Assembly: GCF_900129215.1 (NCBI RefSeq)
Contig: NZ_FQUQ01000004.1
Span: 372,001 to 436,000 of the forward strand
DNA length: 64,000 nucleotides
Reading direction: 5' to 3'
Source of the DNA: Pedobacter caeni
GTDB taxonomy: Bacteria > Bacteroidota > Bacteroidia > Sphingobacteriales > Sphingobacteriaceae
Of this stretch, positions 16,928 through 26,568 are shown piece after piece. The position numbers and the translations under genes were made by a program. Position 1 is the stretch's first letter; every line of letters begins with the position of its first letter. Below the pieces are notes generated by a model. The model ran no database searches and was not told where the DNA came from. It was given only the letters and a program-made list of their open reading frames with translations.

Positions 16928-18256
16928 CTATCTTGGATTTTGCTCTATTCCATTACCTAATTCAGTATTGGGTAATAAAAAGGTATATTTTGGACTGTTA
17001 GGTAAAAGCACAATTTCTGCTTGGTCCCTTTTTCGTTTTAATGTTACAGCTGTAAGCGGTTCTTGGTTTAATCTTCTAAGATCTGTCCACCTTATGCCTC
17101 TGGCTACCAATTCCTTTTTTCTTTCTAAAAGTATTTTGTTCAATAGTTCTGTTTGGCTCAGTCCCTGTACAGGCACAAAAGTTCCTGTTTTGTATCGCCT
17201 TACTAGAAGAAAATTGAGGTCTTCTCCTGCTACATCCAATTTCCCTAATCTACAAGCACTTTCGGCACGAACAAGAAAAACTTCGTCATTAGCTATGCCT
17301 ACGTATCCTCTAAACCGCCCATTCGAGGGGATAAAATATAACGCTTTTCTAAGATCCCCTTGTTCATAAGCACTTGTCAAATCATCACTAAACTTTACTA
17401 CCGTAGAACGAACAAAAGCATAAGATAAGTTCTCGCTATTATAAGATACTTCTGGATTTCCATTAGGTAAGGTTGCTGGAAATGGATTGGATGCTGTTGC
17501 ATCCAAACTGTTGTAATCTATTAGGTTATTATTAATAGACAAGCTTGCTTCTGCATAATCAAAAGCATTTCGATAATTCTGTTTGGTCAAATAAACCCTG
17601 GCAAGAAGTGAAAAACAAGCCCATTTGCTTGGCCTTGACTTAAAACTTGCAATTAGAGGTAAAAGTTCTGCGCTGGTTTTTAGATCACTTGCTAACTGAA
17701 TATAAAATTGTTCAAGTGTTCCTCGGCCTGGCCTTTTATTTACATCAGATGATAAGGGCATAGGGATAGCGGGAATTGTCGTAGCTGTTTCCATATTATA
17801 TGGTTGTGCAAAAAGTTGAACAAGATTGTAAAACGCAAATGAACGGACAAACAGTGCGCTTCCTTTTATATTATCATATCGTGCTGGATCAATATTCCTG
17901 TCCAATTTCTCCAAGCCATCCAATATAATATTGGCATAAAAAACCTGCTTATATGGTGTATCCCAATCGGCAATAACAGTAGCAGCTTGGTATATATCAT
18001 CAGCCCAATAATAAGCGTTGCTCTGTAAAATGTTCAATCCAGTCCCATTATTGGTCACTGTATATTCGTCACCAGCTATGATGTTTAGTGCTGGATTTAC
18101 ATTAAAAACAATGTTATTGTCAAGTAAGGCTTGAAAATCATTTAATGTGGTCGGAACCAAAAGTGCCTTATTGGGTTTTTTATCAAGGAAATCCTTTTCG
18201 CATCCTGCAAAAAAGATTGTTAGAGAAACTCCTATAATTATTAGTGCTTTTTTCAT
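16928..18256 (-). CDS. SusD/RagB-type outer membrane lipoprotein
   Basis: The 442-residue product has a lipoprotein signal with lipobox IFFAGC (Cys19) and the early motif EKDFLDKKPNKALLVP typical of SusD/RagB proteins. The body is TPR-like helical, with LFVRSFAFYNLVQLFAQPY as the family signature. SusD proteins sit on the cell surface and hand substrate to the SusC channel encoded 15 bp upstream. At 442 residues it is on the short side for the family. The substrate is unknown; no polysaccharide-degrading enzyme is nearby, whereas a thioredoxin-like gene is. Confidence 0.93.
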   Translation of the reverse strand: MKKALIIIGVSLTIFFAGCEKDFLDKKPNKALLVPTTLNDFQALLDNNIVFNVNPALNIIAGDEYTVTNNGTGLNILQSNAYYWADDIYQAATVIADWDTPYKQVFYANIILDGLEKLDRNIDPARYDNIKGSALFVRSFAFYNLVQLFAQPYNMETATTIPAIPMPLSSDVNKRPGRGTLEQFYIQLASDLKTSAELLPLIASFKSRPSKWACFSLLARVYLTKQNYRNAFDYAEASLSINNNLIDYNSLDATASNPFPATLPNGNPEVSYNSENLSYAFVRSTVVKFSDDLTSAYEQGDLRKALYFIPSNGRFRGYVGIANDEVFLVRAESACRLGKLDVAGEDLNFLLVRRYKTGTFVPVQGLSQTELLNKILLERKKELVARGIRWTDLRRLNQEPLTAVTLKRKRDQAEIVLLPNSPKYTFLLPNTELGNGIEQNPR

Positions 18257-18271
18257 TTTGTGATTGTTTTA

Positions 18272-21200
18272 TTAAAAATCGATTTTCATACCAAGAGAAA
18301 TTGTACGTGGAAGTGGAGCCAATTGATAATCAGGATCAATATTGCTTTTTGTTGCCTTCCATAAAATCCCAAGATTATTAGCATATATGTATAATTGAAC
18401 GTTTCTAACTGGCAGTTTTGTCATTTCAGATCTTGACAGGTTGTAGCTTAAGTTTACATCCTGTAACCTGATGTGATCTCCCTTATCAACCAAGATTTCA
18501 GACCTCCCATAAAAGCTGTCTCTGTTAGTGTTTGGTATCTGTGGAATAGATGGAACCTGGCTTTTCTGCTCATCTCCTGGTTGTTGCCACCTTAAATAAT
18601 AATCTCCGTGTGATCCAAGACCGTAAGTGTCACTATATACCACAGAACGCCGCCTGAAATAATATCGTAAACGGTAATTAATGCTTATAGAAAGTGAAAG
18701 ATTGTTCCATGATATATTATTCCTAATAGCACCAAAAAATAACGGTCTTGCTCTTCCATTGAATTTAAGGTCGGATGCTGTAGTCTGTCCAATTATTTTT
18801 GCATAGTCTGAACTTACTGAGCCATCATGCAAATATCCTAGTGGGTTTCCATTTGTAGGGTCAAGACCTGCCCATTTGTAGCTATAGATTGCATAAAGTG
18901 GTTTACCTAATTGAGGAGTATTTAAAGAAGTAAGAAACTGGCTCACTACTCCATCAACTTTGTAATCGGTTACCTTATCAGAAGCATATGTAAATAGGTA
19001 GTCTGTAGACCATTTGAAATTCCTGTTTAGGTTTTTGGTATAGAGATTTGCTTCAATGCCATTTCCTTTAATATCGGCATTATTCCCCTTAAAAGAACTT
19101 ATGCCAGTGTAGTGAGGAAATGTGGTTTCCCCAATAAGATCAGTTCCATTCTTTGCGTAGTATTCTATACTTCCTCCAACCGTACCTTCGAATAATTTAA
19201 AATCTACACCGAAGTTTGCAGTTGAAATTTTCTCCCATCTCAACTCTGGATTTGGAGGGTTAATTATATTTGCATAAGGTTGTTTTGTTATAATATCATT
19301 GCCATTATAGTACATGGCGGTAGTATAAGCAGAAAGAGATTTATCAATATTACCGCTATACCCATAAGTGGTTCTAATGCGAAGATATGGCAGCCATGTT
19401 AAATTATAAATGGTCTCCTTAGATATTTCCCAACTGGCCCCTACAGACCAAAGAGGTACACCTTTTTGATTGGGATTTACCCCAAAAAGATTTGATTTGT
19501 CGATCCTTCCACTTACAGACAAAATGATTCTTCCATCAAAAGTATATGCAATATTAGAGTAATAAGATAGATACCGATCTGTAAGTTCTTGTCTGTTGTC
19601 TCTATTTGGTATAAGATTGTTATTGGATTGAGGGTAAACAAAATTACCGTATGTATGCACATAGTCAACTCCTTTGCCTGCGGCATGTTCACTATCATAA
19701 CCATAAAATCGGTATGAATTTCCAATAATATTCAAATCTCTAATTTCAGCACCAGCCAAAGCATTTAAAAAATGTTTATCTCCAAACCCTTTATTATATG
19801 TTAGTTGAGTACGTATATTGTTCTTAATTGAAGATTGTTCAGTGTTATCTAATATGCCACCTAATGGTACAGGTCGTTCAATTGGCGAATTCGGTTTAAT
19901 GATAGTAAATTCATTTATAAGATTTCTTGAATAATAACTATCTGCACTATTCAGGTTTTCAGATTTTGAAATTGTTTTACCGTATTGGTATTGCAAAGAA
20001 ACATCGAGCTCTTTTATTATATTATATCTGGCCTCTGTATTGATAAGATAATCAAATGAGTTTACAAAATTGTTTGAAAGATTTAATTCCTGTAATGGTC
20101 TATAATTCCAATCTAAAAGTCCAATTCCATTCATTGAAAGTTCGTTAATATAGTTTGTTCTGTAATTCCTGGCAATAGGAAATGGAATACCATTGGCATC
20201 GGCCAAATGCGCATAAGGATATATTTCTGTACCCTGTAAGCCAAGGCTTGTAATACCAGGGTTATTTTGATTAGTTCTACTATTGGTGTATAAAATATTT
20301 GCAGACACATCTAACTTATTTTTTAGCAGGCTGAAGGAATTTCCAATGTTAAGTGTCAAACGATCGAAGTCGTTACCCTTTAAGTTTGAAAAATTTTTAT
20401 CGTAACCTGATGAAATGAAGTATCTATGATACTGGCCACCACCCTTTAAGCTAATACTGTATTGCTGGTTTAAACTTTGTCTTTGTAAATATTTATCATA
20501 ATCGTTGCGGACATCAAATTCTTTTAGCTTTTCAAGCTGGCTGTTAGCATCTGTTTCACTGATTTTGCCATCACGTTTGGCAATAAGGAGTTCAACTACA
20601 GGTGTAAGTGGTTGTTTTGTAACTGAAGTTTCGATTGCATTGTAATATCCCTGTGTAAACAATTTTTGTTCAGTTTCTATATAGTCTGATGATGTCATTT
20701 GAGGTATATAAAACAAATTTGGTTTTGCTCCAACAGTTAAATTTGAATTAATGGAAATTTGCGTAGGCTGATTTAGTAATCCTTTCTTCGTAGTTATCAC
20801 AATTACCCCATTTCCTGCTCTTGCTCCCCAAATAGAAGCAGCAGCGGCATCTTTAAGAACAGTAATATTTTCAACATCATTTGGATTTATATTACTTATG
20901 TCTCCATCATAGGGAAAATTGTCCAGAACAATTAAAGGCTGATCGTTGGCATTTATAGTATTTTGCCCTCTTATACTAATGCTGTTAGTTTTAGAACTAC
21001 TTTCACGATTAAAAATTAAACCAGGTACTGCGTCATTAAGGCGTGAAAGTACATCCGTGCTGATCCGCCTGTTTAGCAATTTGTTATCTATCTGTGCAAA
21101 TGAACCTGTAGCTCTTTCCTTTGGAACCCTTTGGTATCCGGTAGAAAAGACAGTTACCTCACTTAGCTGTTCTACACTTGATTTTAGCCTTATAACGAGC

Positions 21201-21481
21201 GTTTTGGTTGCATTTTCAGGTTTTATCTCTAATTTAAAATCTACATAACCAACATATTTTGCTGTTAAGGTTTCCCCATTCTCTACATTGATAGTAAACT
21301 TTCCCTCATTATCAGTCAGCGATACATGAGCATTTTTATTTGTTGTTATAGAAACTTTTTCAATCGGAAGATTTGTCGACTCTGAAACTACTTTGCCTGT
21401 TATCCTGTATTGTGCAAAAACGCACGGGGCAATAGTAAAAAATGCCAGTTGCAATATTGTTATATAAAGATACTTATTCAT
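18272..21481 (-). CDS. SusC/RagA TonB-linked outer membrane receptor
   Basis: The 1069-residue product has a signal peptide ending near CVFAQ, a carboxypeptidase-regulatory-like beta domain (about 25-110), and a plug domain with SIRGQNTINANDQPLIVLDN and AAAASIWGARAGNGVIVITT. A long beta barrel ends in an aromatic residue (KIDF). This is the SusC signature. It imports a substrate with SusD using TonB energy. It lies between the TlpA-like gene (8 bp upstream) and susD (15 bp downstream), so the three form one operon. Confidence 0.96.
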   Translation of the reverse strand: MNKYLYITILQLAFFTIAPCVFAQYRITGKVVSESTNLPIEKVSITTNKNAHVSLTDNEGKFTINVENGETLTAKYVGYVDFKLEIKPENATKTLVIRLKSSVEQLSEVTVFSTGYQRVPKERATGSFAQIDNKLLNRRISTDVLSRLNDAVPGLIFNRESSSKTNSISIRGQNTINANDQPLIVLDNFPYDGDISNINPNDVENITVLKDAAAASIWGARAGNGVIVITTKKGLLNQPTQISINSNLTVGAKPNLFYIPQMTSSDYIETEQKLFTQGYYNAIETSVTKQPLTPVVELLIAKRDGKISETDANSQLEKLKEFDVRNDYDKYLQRQSLNQQYSISLKGGGQYHRYFISSGYDKNFSNLKGNDFDRLTLNIGNSFSLLKNKLDVSANILYTNSRTNQNNPGITSLGLQGTEIYPYAHLADANGIPFPIARNYRTNYINELSMNGIGLLDWNYRPLQELNLSNNFVNSFDYLINTEARYNIIKELDVSLQYQYGKTISKSENLNSADSYYSRNLINEFTIIKPNSPIERPVPLGGILDNTEQSSIKNNIRTQLTYNKGFGDKHFLNALAGAEIRDLNIIGNSYRFYGYDSEHAAGKGVDYVHTYGNFVYPQSNNNLIPNRDNRQELTDRYLSYYSNIAYTFDGRIILSVSGRIDKSNLFGVNPNQKGVPLWSVGASWEISKETIYNLTWLPYLRIRTTYGYSGNIDKSLSAYTTAMYYNGNDIITKQPYANIINPPNPELRWEKISTANFGVDFKLFEGTVGGSIEYYAKNGTDLIGETTFPHYTGISSFKGNNADIKGNGIEANLYTKNLNRNFKWSTDYLFTYASDKVTDYKVDGVVSQFLTSLNTPQLGKPLYAIYSYKWAGLDPTNGNPLGYLHDGSVSSDYAKIIGQTTASDLKFNGRARPLFFGAIRNNISWNNLSLSISINYRLRYYFRRRSVVYSDTYGLGSHGDYYLRWQQPGDEQKSQVPSIPQIPNTNRDSFYGRSEILVDKGDHIRLQDVNLSYNLSRSEMTKLPVRNVQLYIYANNLGILWKATKSNIDPDYQLAPLPRTISLGMKIDF

Positions 21482-21489
21482 GATTTCAA

Positions 21490-22860
21490 TTATTTTACTG
21501 TTAGTCCGGGAGCATCTTTGATTACCAATATTTCTATTGGTGCTTCTGATTTTTCAAAAGCGAGGTCATAGCGCATAAGCGCCTTGTTTATGGAATCGAT
21601 GTTACTAAGGTTCGCATCAAGTTCAATGTCAACCTTTCCCAAATAGCCCGTTCCATCGATAATAGGATATGGGCATTTTTGTTGGTAGATCATGTTTAGT
21701 TGGCTTATTAATTGGATCAGATAGGTATTTACCATTTTACATCCATTGTGACTAAACGAAGCAGAATAGGGTTGACCAATGGTTCCTATTTTATCGACCT
21801 CTGAAGTTCTTTTAAGAATGTAGACCTCTTTATTACGTTTTTCTATAACAGCCCTATATTTCGGAAATAGTTTACGCAGGTCATCTCGCATAAACTCATA
21901 AATATTTTTCGCAAACTCTGGTTCTACATTTAGTTCATAACAAAAGCCATTACCATTCTCTAGCCATTTACGATATGCAGTGCCTTTTAATTTACTGTTT
22001 ATTAGGTTACTATCAATTGTTTCAATTACAAGCCTATTTTTAGATAATATAAATTTGTCTCTTAACGCAGTATCATAAAGCAATAGTAAAGGACAATTGA
22101 GTATTGTAATTTTTTTTCCAGCAATGCTGTCAATAGATACATCCATAATCGGGGTAAGTCCAGGAATATATTTAGTTAGAGTAGATGAATACGCTGTCAC
22201 GATATCAACATCGCTTAGGTTTGCGCGCAGTGACTTTTTAATATCGTAAGGTCTGTATTCGTCCTTTTTTTGCTGTAAAGTTGTTCCTTTTGACAAAAAA
22301 CTCTTAATGGCTGTTTCGTTAACTTCTTGGTAGCTCGTTATTGCAGCGACATTGCCTGATGCGCCAATCCAAACATAATGTGGAAGATAAATGTGCGGGA
22401 AAAGCCTATGCAATTCTTTGCTGTCTGTTACTATAGGTAAATTATAATGTTTCTTTTGTTGCTCTTCTAATTTTGAAAGAAATGGCATTGCTACTTTCTC
22501 ACTTTGATAGGTAACAGAAAGAACCTGTATTTTATCACCAAACTGTTTTTGCAGACTATCCATTTTAGGGATCATAGCAATACATGGACTGCACCAAGTT
22601 GCCCAAAAATCAATGATCAGTAGCTTCCCCTTAAAGTCCGAAATCTTCGCAGTTTTCGCTTTGTAATTATGGATATTTGTAATAGTAATATCTGGAACCT
22701 GTTGACCAATCTGTATACCTTTTGTAGTAACATCAATAGCTTTACTACTCTGTGCTTTAGCACTATAACACCCAATAATAAGAGTAAATAGATAGATAAT
22801 TATATATGTGTATTTGTTGGGGAAAGGCAATACCAATCCCATACGATGTATATCGTTCAT
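21490..22860 (-). CDS. TlpA-like thioredoxin-fold protein with C-terminal extension
   Basis: The 456-residue product has an N-terminal membrane or signal segment (about 17-36), then a thioredoxin domain with active site FWATWCSPC (Cys90, Cys93). A C-terminal region of over 250 residues follows that is not recognised. The layout fits the secreted TlpA/redoxin proteins often coupled to SusC/SusD in Pedobacter. It probably reduces or isomerises disulfides in the periplasm. The MauE-type gene and its cysteine-bearing small partner, encoded convergently, suggest a redox-linked role for the whole cargo. The start is uncertain; a second Met is at residue 7. Confidence 0.85.
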   Translation of the reverse strand: MNDIHRMGLVLPFPNKYTYIIIYLFTLIIGCYSAKAQSSKAIDVTTKGIQIGQQVPDITITNIHNYKAKTAKISDFKGKLLIIDFWATWCSPCIAMIPKMDSLQKQFGDKIQVLSVTYQSEKVAMPFLSKLEEQQKKHYNLPIVTDSKELHRLFPHIYLPHYVWIGASGNVAAITSYQEVNETAIKSFLSKGTTLQQKKDEYRPYDIKKSLRANLSDVDIVTAYSSTLTKYIPGLTPIMDVSIDSIAGKKITILNCPLLLLYDTALRDKFILSKNRLVIETIDSNLINSKLKGTAYRKWLENGNGFCYELNVEPEFAKNIYEFMRDDLRKLFPKYRAVIEKRNKEVYILKRTSEVDKIGTIGQPYSASFSHNGCKMVNTYLIQLISQLNMIYQQKCPYPIIDGTGYLGKVDIELDANLSNIDSINKALMRYDLAFEKSEAPIEILVIKDAPGLTVK

Positions 22861-22887
22861 TTTTTTTGATTAATTTTAGGATTTAAT

Positions 22888-22977
22888 ACTAGGTAGCTTT
22901 GATTATAAAGATAAAGCAAAGTGACGGCGATCCCCCTGGTTAAGGATGCCGCCACCCGCTATTATTAACTACCTAGT
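22888..22977 (-). promoter_or_regulatory. Structured leader candidate upstream of the TlpA-like/SusCD operon
   Basis: ACTAGGTAG at 22888-22896 is exactly complementary to CTACCTAGT at 22969-22977, closing a 90-base element. Inside is a strong imperfect hairpin at 22921-22955 (GTGACGGCGATCC with GGATGCCGCCAC). The 13-mer GCTTTGATTATAA occurs at 22896-22908 and 22983-22995, overlapping one closing arm and just beyond the other. The element ends 27 bp before the TlpA-like start codon at 22860, so it would be in the mRNA leader. A riboswitch, attenuator or protein-binding structure is possible; no known class was recognised. Confidence 0.4.
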
Positions 22978-23167
22978 CAGGTGCTTTGATTATAAGCTTA
23001 TAGCGGTTTTTAATTGAGCAGCATTGCTCAATTCGAACCGTCGGATATAAAGAAACCCAGATCAGCGCAGGTCTCTTTTGCTCATTTCTGAGTTCTGAAA
23101 AACCGACTCGTGGATACAAAAGAGTACCTGCGCCCAAAAAGGGTGTTAGTTGAATTTTATTTAACAT
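22973..23167 (-). CDS. Possible 64-residue ORF in structured upstream region
   Basis: An ATG at 23167 opens 64 codons (start MLNKIQLTPFLGAGTLLY) ending in the closing arm of the downstream structured element. No domain or signal peptide is visible. Within it, 23065-23080 and 23117-23133 form a 16/17-base inverted repeat (GCGCAGGT-CTCTTTTG with CAAAAGAG-TACCTGCGC), so the sequence may be selected as RNA structure and not as protein. The rest of the gap from 22861 to 23320 shows nothing else. Confidence 0.25.
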   Translation of the reverse strand: MLNKIQLTPFLGAGTLLYPRVGFSELRNEQKRPALIWVSLYPTVRIEQCCSIKNRYKLIIKAPD

Positions 23168-23320
23168 ATCTCAAATTTCTAGCGTTTTTCAGAACCTGGA
23201 AACGAGAATATGCTCATTAACATGATGTTACAACACGAATATAACTATTATTACTCAATACTCAAAACTTTCTCTAAAATAACCTTTAATGCGTTTTAAA
23301 TATTCCATTATTTGTTGACG

Positions 23321-23842
23321 ATGCATAAAAGAGGTATAATACAAAAGGTAGGGGATAATTTATTTTATTTAAAAAAATCTGCTAACGTATCTTTTGAAAA
23401 AATTGCATTAGCTACTGATATATCACTTTCGCATGTTAGAAATGCTTGTAGTGGGGAGGCCAATATAACAATCGCATATTTAGAAACTTTTGCAGCCTTT
23501 TTTGGGGTGACGGAAGCGGATCTCGTCTCTGAAACTAAAAATTTTCCTTCCAAGGAGAGCTTACAAAAAAACATTCAAAACTATTTACTAGACAAAGGAT
23601 TCTCAACTACTTTCAATTTTAAAGAGTTAGGTCCAACTTTATTAGTTGAAAATTATCTATTAAATTCTTCAGCTAAGGAACCAGTTTATGCGTTTCAAAT
23701 TAAGGAAGCTATAAATAACCAACATCAAACAAAATACAAAACAAACGATATTTCTAGAGTTCTAAATAATCTATCAGAACAAGGTCTGCTTACTAAAACA
23801 GATACTGGTAATCCGAAAAAACCAAAATACCGTTTAAATTAG
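23321..23842 (+). CDS. XRE-type regulator with C-terminal winged-helix-like domain
   Basis: The 173-residue product starts with a Cro/C1-type helix-turn-helix (about residues 15-65, with SFEKIALATDISLSHVRNAC as the HTH). It ends with a domain resembling a winged helix (ISRVLNNLSEQGLLTKTDTG...KYRLN). The ATG at 23321 is preferred to upstream TTG codons. It is convergent with the nucleotidyltransferase-HEPN gene and overlaps its end by 4 bp, so it may regulate that cluster. The C-terminal layout resembles the regulator at 27509-28165. Confidence 0.7.
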   Translation: MHKRGIIQKVGDNLFYLKKSANVSFEKIALATDISLSHVRNACSGEANITIAYLETFAAFFGVTEADLVSETKNFPSKESLQKNIQNYLLDKGFSTTFNFKELGPTLLVENYLLNSSAKEPVYAFQIKEAINNQHQTKYKTNDISRVLNNLSEQGLLTKTDTGNPKKPKYRLN

Positions 23843-24723
23843 GAAGTACTCTCAGAGCGATAGTTTTCAATGCGCTCCAGACACATTTTTTTTGTAATTT
23901 CTATCATTTTACCAATACGCAGATTTAGCTCTTGAACATCATGAAGTGAAATCTCATATTCTTTTTTATACTTTCCGCCAATGTAAGCGCGATTCAATAG
24001 ATCAAACAAATTTCGTTCATAACTATCACGGTATTTGGTCGGAAATATTTGGTCAAGTTCTTCAGAGTAACCTTTTACTGATCTTCTGTATTTCAATAGG
24101 TTATGTAGCTTTGGTTTATTCCCAGTATACACTAACAAAATTGTACTGTACAAAGATTCAATTGTATTAAACAAATTCCAGGCAGTTAAACTCTGCCGTG
24201 TATTCCTTTCAATGTTTCTCTGTAATGAGTTCTGAGCACTTGCATAATGTTCTTCAGCATTGAAAAGCCAATAGTCATAATACTCAACTGAATTTTGTAA
24301 CATTTGAGCCATTGATATAGGTTTTGGTTCTCTTAAAGTTGTTTCACCTAAATCGTATAATAAAATTCCCTCATTATAAACAGGCACCATAAAATAGTCG
24401 CCCTTCTCCAAAAGTTGATTAATATGGTCTATGTCATACATGAAAAAGTTAATATCTGGTCTAACTTTTAACCTTTTCTCCAACTCATTTTCCAGTTCAA
24501 ACTCTTTAACGTTTGTTTTATTAGTGATTATGATTAAGTCATAATCACTAATATAGTAGTACTTAATCCCGCCTTTTATGTAAACGTCTTCGACGTAAGC
24601 ATTTTTCACATAGCTTCCATAAAGAATAATCTTGTCTGGATTAACAAATTCTTTAATAACTTCTATGATGCTATTAATCTCATTTATCTTAGCTTCTGGC
24701 AAATCCGGGAGAGTTATTTTCAT
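23839..24723 (-). CDS. Nucleotidyltransferase-HEPN fusion protein
   Basis: The 294-residue product combines an N-terminal pol-beta-type nucleotidyltransferase and a C-terminal HEPN domain. The transferase shows LYGSYVKN and SDYDLIII, the GS and DxD elements, so it looks catalytically intact. The HEPN part has helical segments with NLFNTIESLYSTILL, PKLHNLLKYRR and RAYIGGKYKKEY. As separate MNT and HEPN proteins these domains form toxin-antitoxin pairs in which the transferase modifies the HEPN RNase. Here they are fused. It is the last gene of a four-gene minus-strand cluster. Confidence 0.75.
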   Translation of the reverse strand: MKITLPDLPEAKINEINSIIEVIKEFVNPDKIILYGSYVKNAYVEDVYIKGGIKYYYISDYDLIIITNKTNVKEFELENELEKRLKVRPDINFFMYDIDHINQLLEKGDYFMVPVYNEGILLYDLGETTLREPKPISMAQMLQNSVEYYDYWLFNAEEHYASAQNSLQRNIERNTRQSLTAWNLFNTIESLYSTILLVYTGNKPKLHNLLKYRRSVKGYSEELDQIFPTKYRDSYERNLFDLLNRAYIGGKYKKEYEISLHDVQELNLRIGKMIEITKKMCLERIENYRSESTS

Positions 24724-24797
24724 ACCATAAAGATACAGAATTGGTCACAGAAAATAAAGGAGACCCATTTTTGGAGCTAAAACTGGTAGACCGAAAG

Positions 24798-26507
24798 TTA
24801 CAGCTCATATTGTTTCTCCTTCATTTCCTTGATTTTTTTTCTGGCAGCTTCATCGGCTTTTTCTAAAAACAAGTTACACCGTTTTAGTATTATACCTAAT
24901 TCATTAGAAGAAGCATCGATGTTTCCTGTATAACGCACCTTATTGAAGCTATCCGTAAGTGTCGAGAAAAGTTCTAAATCTTCAATATTTGTTCTTGGAA
25001 ATATTTCCTCTGGGAAACTTAAGAAGCTACAACAAAGATCCATTAAATGACCAAGACTATTTCTATTTGGTTTATAATCAATAAAAACTTGTAATAGGCC
25101 AAGGCAAAGCTGTTCTAATCCTTGATTGAACATGGACAGTTGCGCTGGTAGAGATTCACAACTAGACAGGTCATTTGCAGATTCAATAAAGCTTTCAGCA
25201 TTGTTGTATCTGTTATACCAATCTACCAAAAAACGGTCGAGTTCTTTTTTGGAATATTGCTCAATGTATTGTACTTCGCCAAGGAGTTCTGCAAGATCAT
25301 CACCATTGGAAAAAAGTGTCAATCCATTTTTTAAAGCGCCAAGCAGAAAACGCTGATGCATTTCCAATCCTTTTTGGACTTGCTTTTTTGTAAGTACAAC
25401 AAAGGAAAACTTGTCGGTGTTCTGTTCAGAGTTATTCATTCCCTGTAAGTTGTATAATTCCTGTTCAATATTTTCTTCGGTAATAATCAATAAATCATAA
25501 TGGACATGCATTTTATGCTGGCTTTCATTAAGCAGAAGCATTTTTCTCTCTGCTTCATAAGTTCTTTTGCCAAAACAATATATTCTTTTGGCACCTTTGT
25601 GTAAAGCAATTTTTTCAACTATTGAGTTCAAATCATTTTCTGATATTAGTTGGTTTGGAACTGTAATTTCTTCAGCTTTATCTTTTTCTGTTGATGTCCC
25701 AGAAATGTGTTTATCCTCAAAAACTTTAAGCATATCTAAATAGATTTGGTTGACCATCTTATAAACAAGTTCCGCTTTCTCTATCGCTAAGACTATTTTC
25801 TCTTTTCTTATCTGAAAACCATCTTCATAGCGGACAGCTAAATAGGCATCGTCAAGGTGGCGCATCAATTTATCTTCTTCCGCATTACTTTCGTTAAAAA
25901 CATTCCCTAAATCTTGCATGTGAGGACGTACACAATCCTGATGAACACGTATTGAATGGGTAACCTTATCTTTGCCTAGTGTAAATAGTTCTATTGCACG
26001 ATAGGTGATTTCTATCTGTTGGTGAACCATGAAAGCCGTTTGAGGATAATTCCCTTTTTCATAATAGAAAAGGGCACCTTCTTTAATTGCATTTATTTTA
26101 TCCATTTCCTTTTGGAAGTTCCGTTTAGCCTTGTCCATCAAACTATTAATATCAAAAGCTTCGGGGATTAAAATAAAATCCGATGTAGGATTAGTATAAA
26201 GTAAGTTTTCTGGTCTGCACGTGTCATAAAAAAACAGATTTCCTTTTTTGATACCATCTTTTACTATGTATGAAAAGTAGGCTCTGTACCAATAATGAGG
26301 ATAATCTGCTAAAACCACATTGAAAATGGGAGTTAATTCCGACAAGACTTTGTTTTTTTTATCAGAGATAAGTATAATAAGCCCTGTTCTGGTGTTATTG
26401 CCATCGACCTGTTCAATACAGTAAATCCGTTCGATTACTACAAGGCTAGTAAGTCTTGTAATAAGTTCGTCAAGCTGGCCTTTATTTTTTTCTATAGTAG
26501 TGTCCAT
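24798..26507 (-). CDS. Double nucleotidyltransferase-like/HEPN protein
   Basis: The 569-residue product appears to contain two copies of a nucleotidyltransferase-like plus HEPN unit. Copy one has a decayed transferase fold (RIYCIEQVDG...GLIILISD) and HEPN elements MVHQQIEITYRAIELF and DDAYLAVRYEDGFQI. Copy two has RIYCFGKRTYEAERK, HYDLLIITEE and HEPN elements QGLEQLCLGLLQVF and SFNKVRYTG. The GS-DxD catalytic signature is lost or partial in both. HEPN domains are often RNA-binding or RNase domains; no clean catalytic Rx4-6H motif stands out. Function unknown. Confidence 0.65.
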   Translation of the reverse strand: MDTTIEKNKGQLDELITRLTSLVVIERIYCIEQVDGNNTRTGLIILISDKKNKVLSELTPIFNVVLADYPHYWYRAYFSYIVKDGIKKGNLFFYDTCRPENLLYTNPTSDFILIPEAFDINSLMDKAKRNFQKEMDKINAIKEGALFYYEKGNYPQTAFMVHQQIEITYRAIELFTLGKDKVTHSIRVHQDCVRPHMQDLGNVFNESNAEEDKLMRHLDDAYLAVRYEDGFQIRKEKIVLAIEKAELVYKMVNQIYLDMLKVFEDKHISGTSTEKDKAEEITVPNQLISENDLNSIVEKIALHKGAKRIYCFGKRTYEAERKMLLLNESQHKMHVHYDLLIITEENIEQELYNLQGMNNSEQNTDKFSFVVLTKKQVQKGLEMHQRFLLGALKNGLTLFSNGDDLAELLGEVQYIEQYSKKELDRFLVDWYNRYNNAESFIESANDLSSCESLPAQLSMFNQGLEQLCLGLLQVFIDYKPNRNSLGHLMDLCCSFLSFPEEIFPRTNIEDLELFSTLTDSFNKVRYTGNIDASSNELGIILKRCNLFLEKADEAARKKIKEMKEKQYEL

Positions 26508-26568
26508 AAGTTATTGTGTTAGGTTAAAATTCTCCAAACCTATTAAGCTGTAGGTTCTGTTACCTTTG

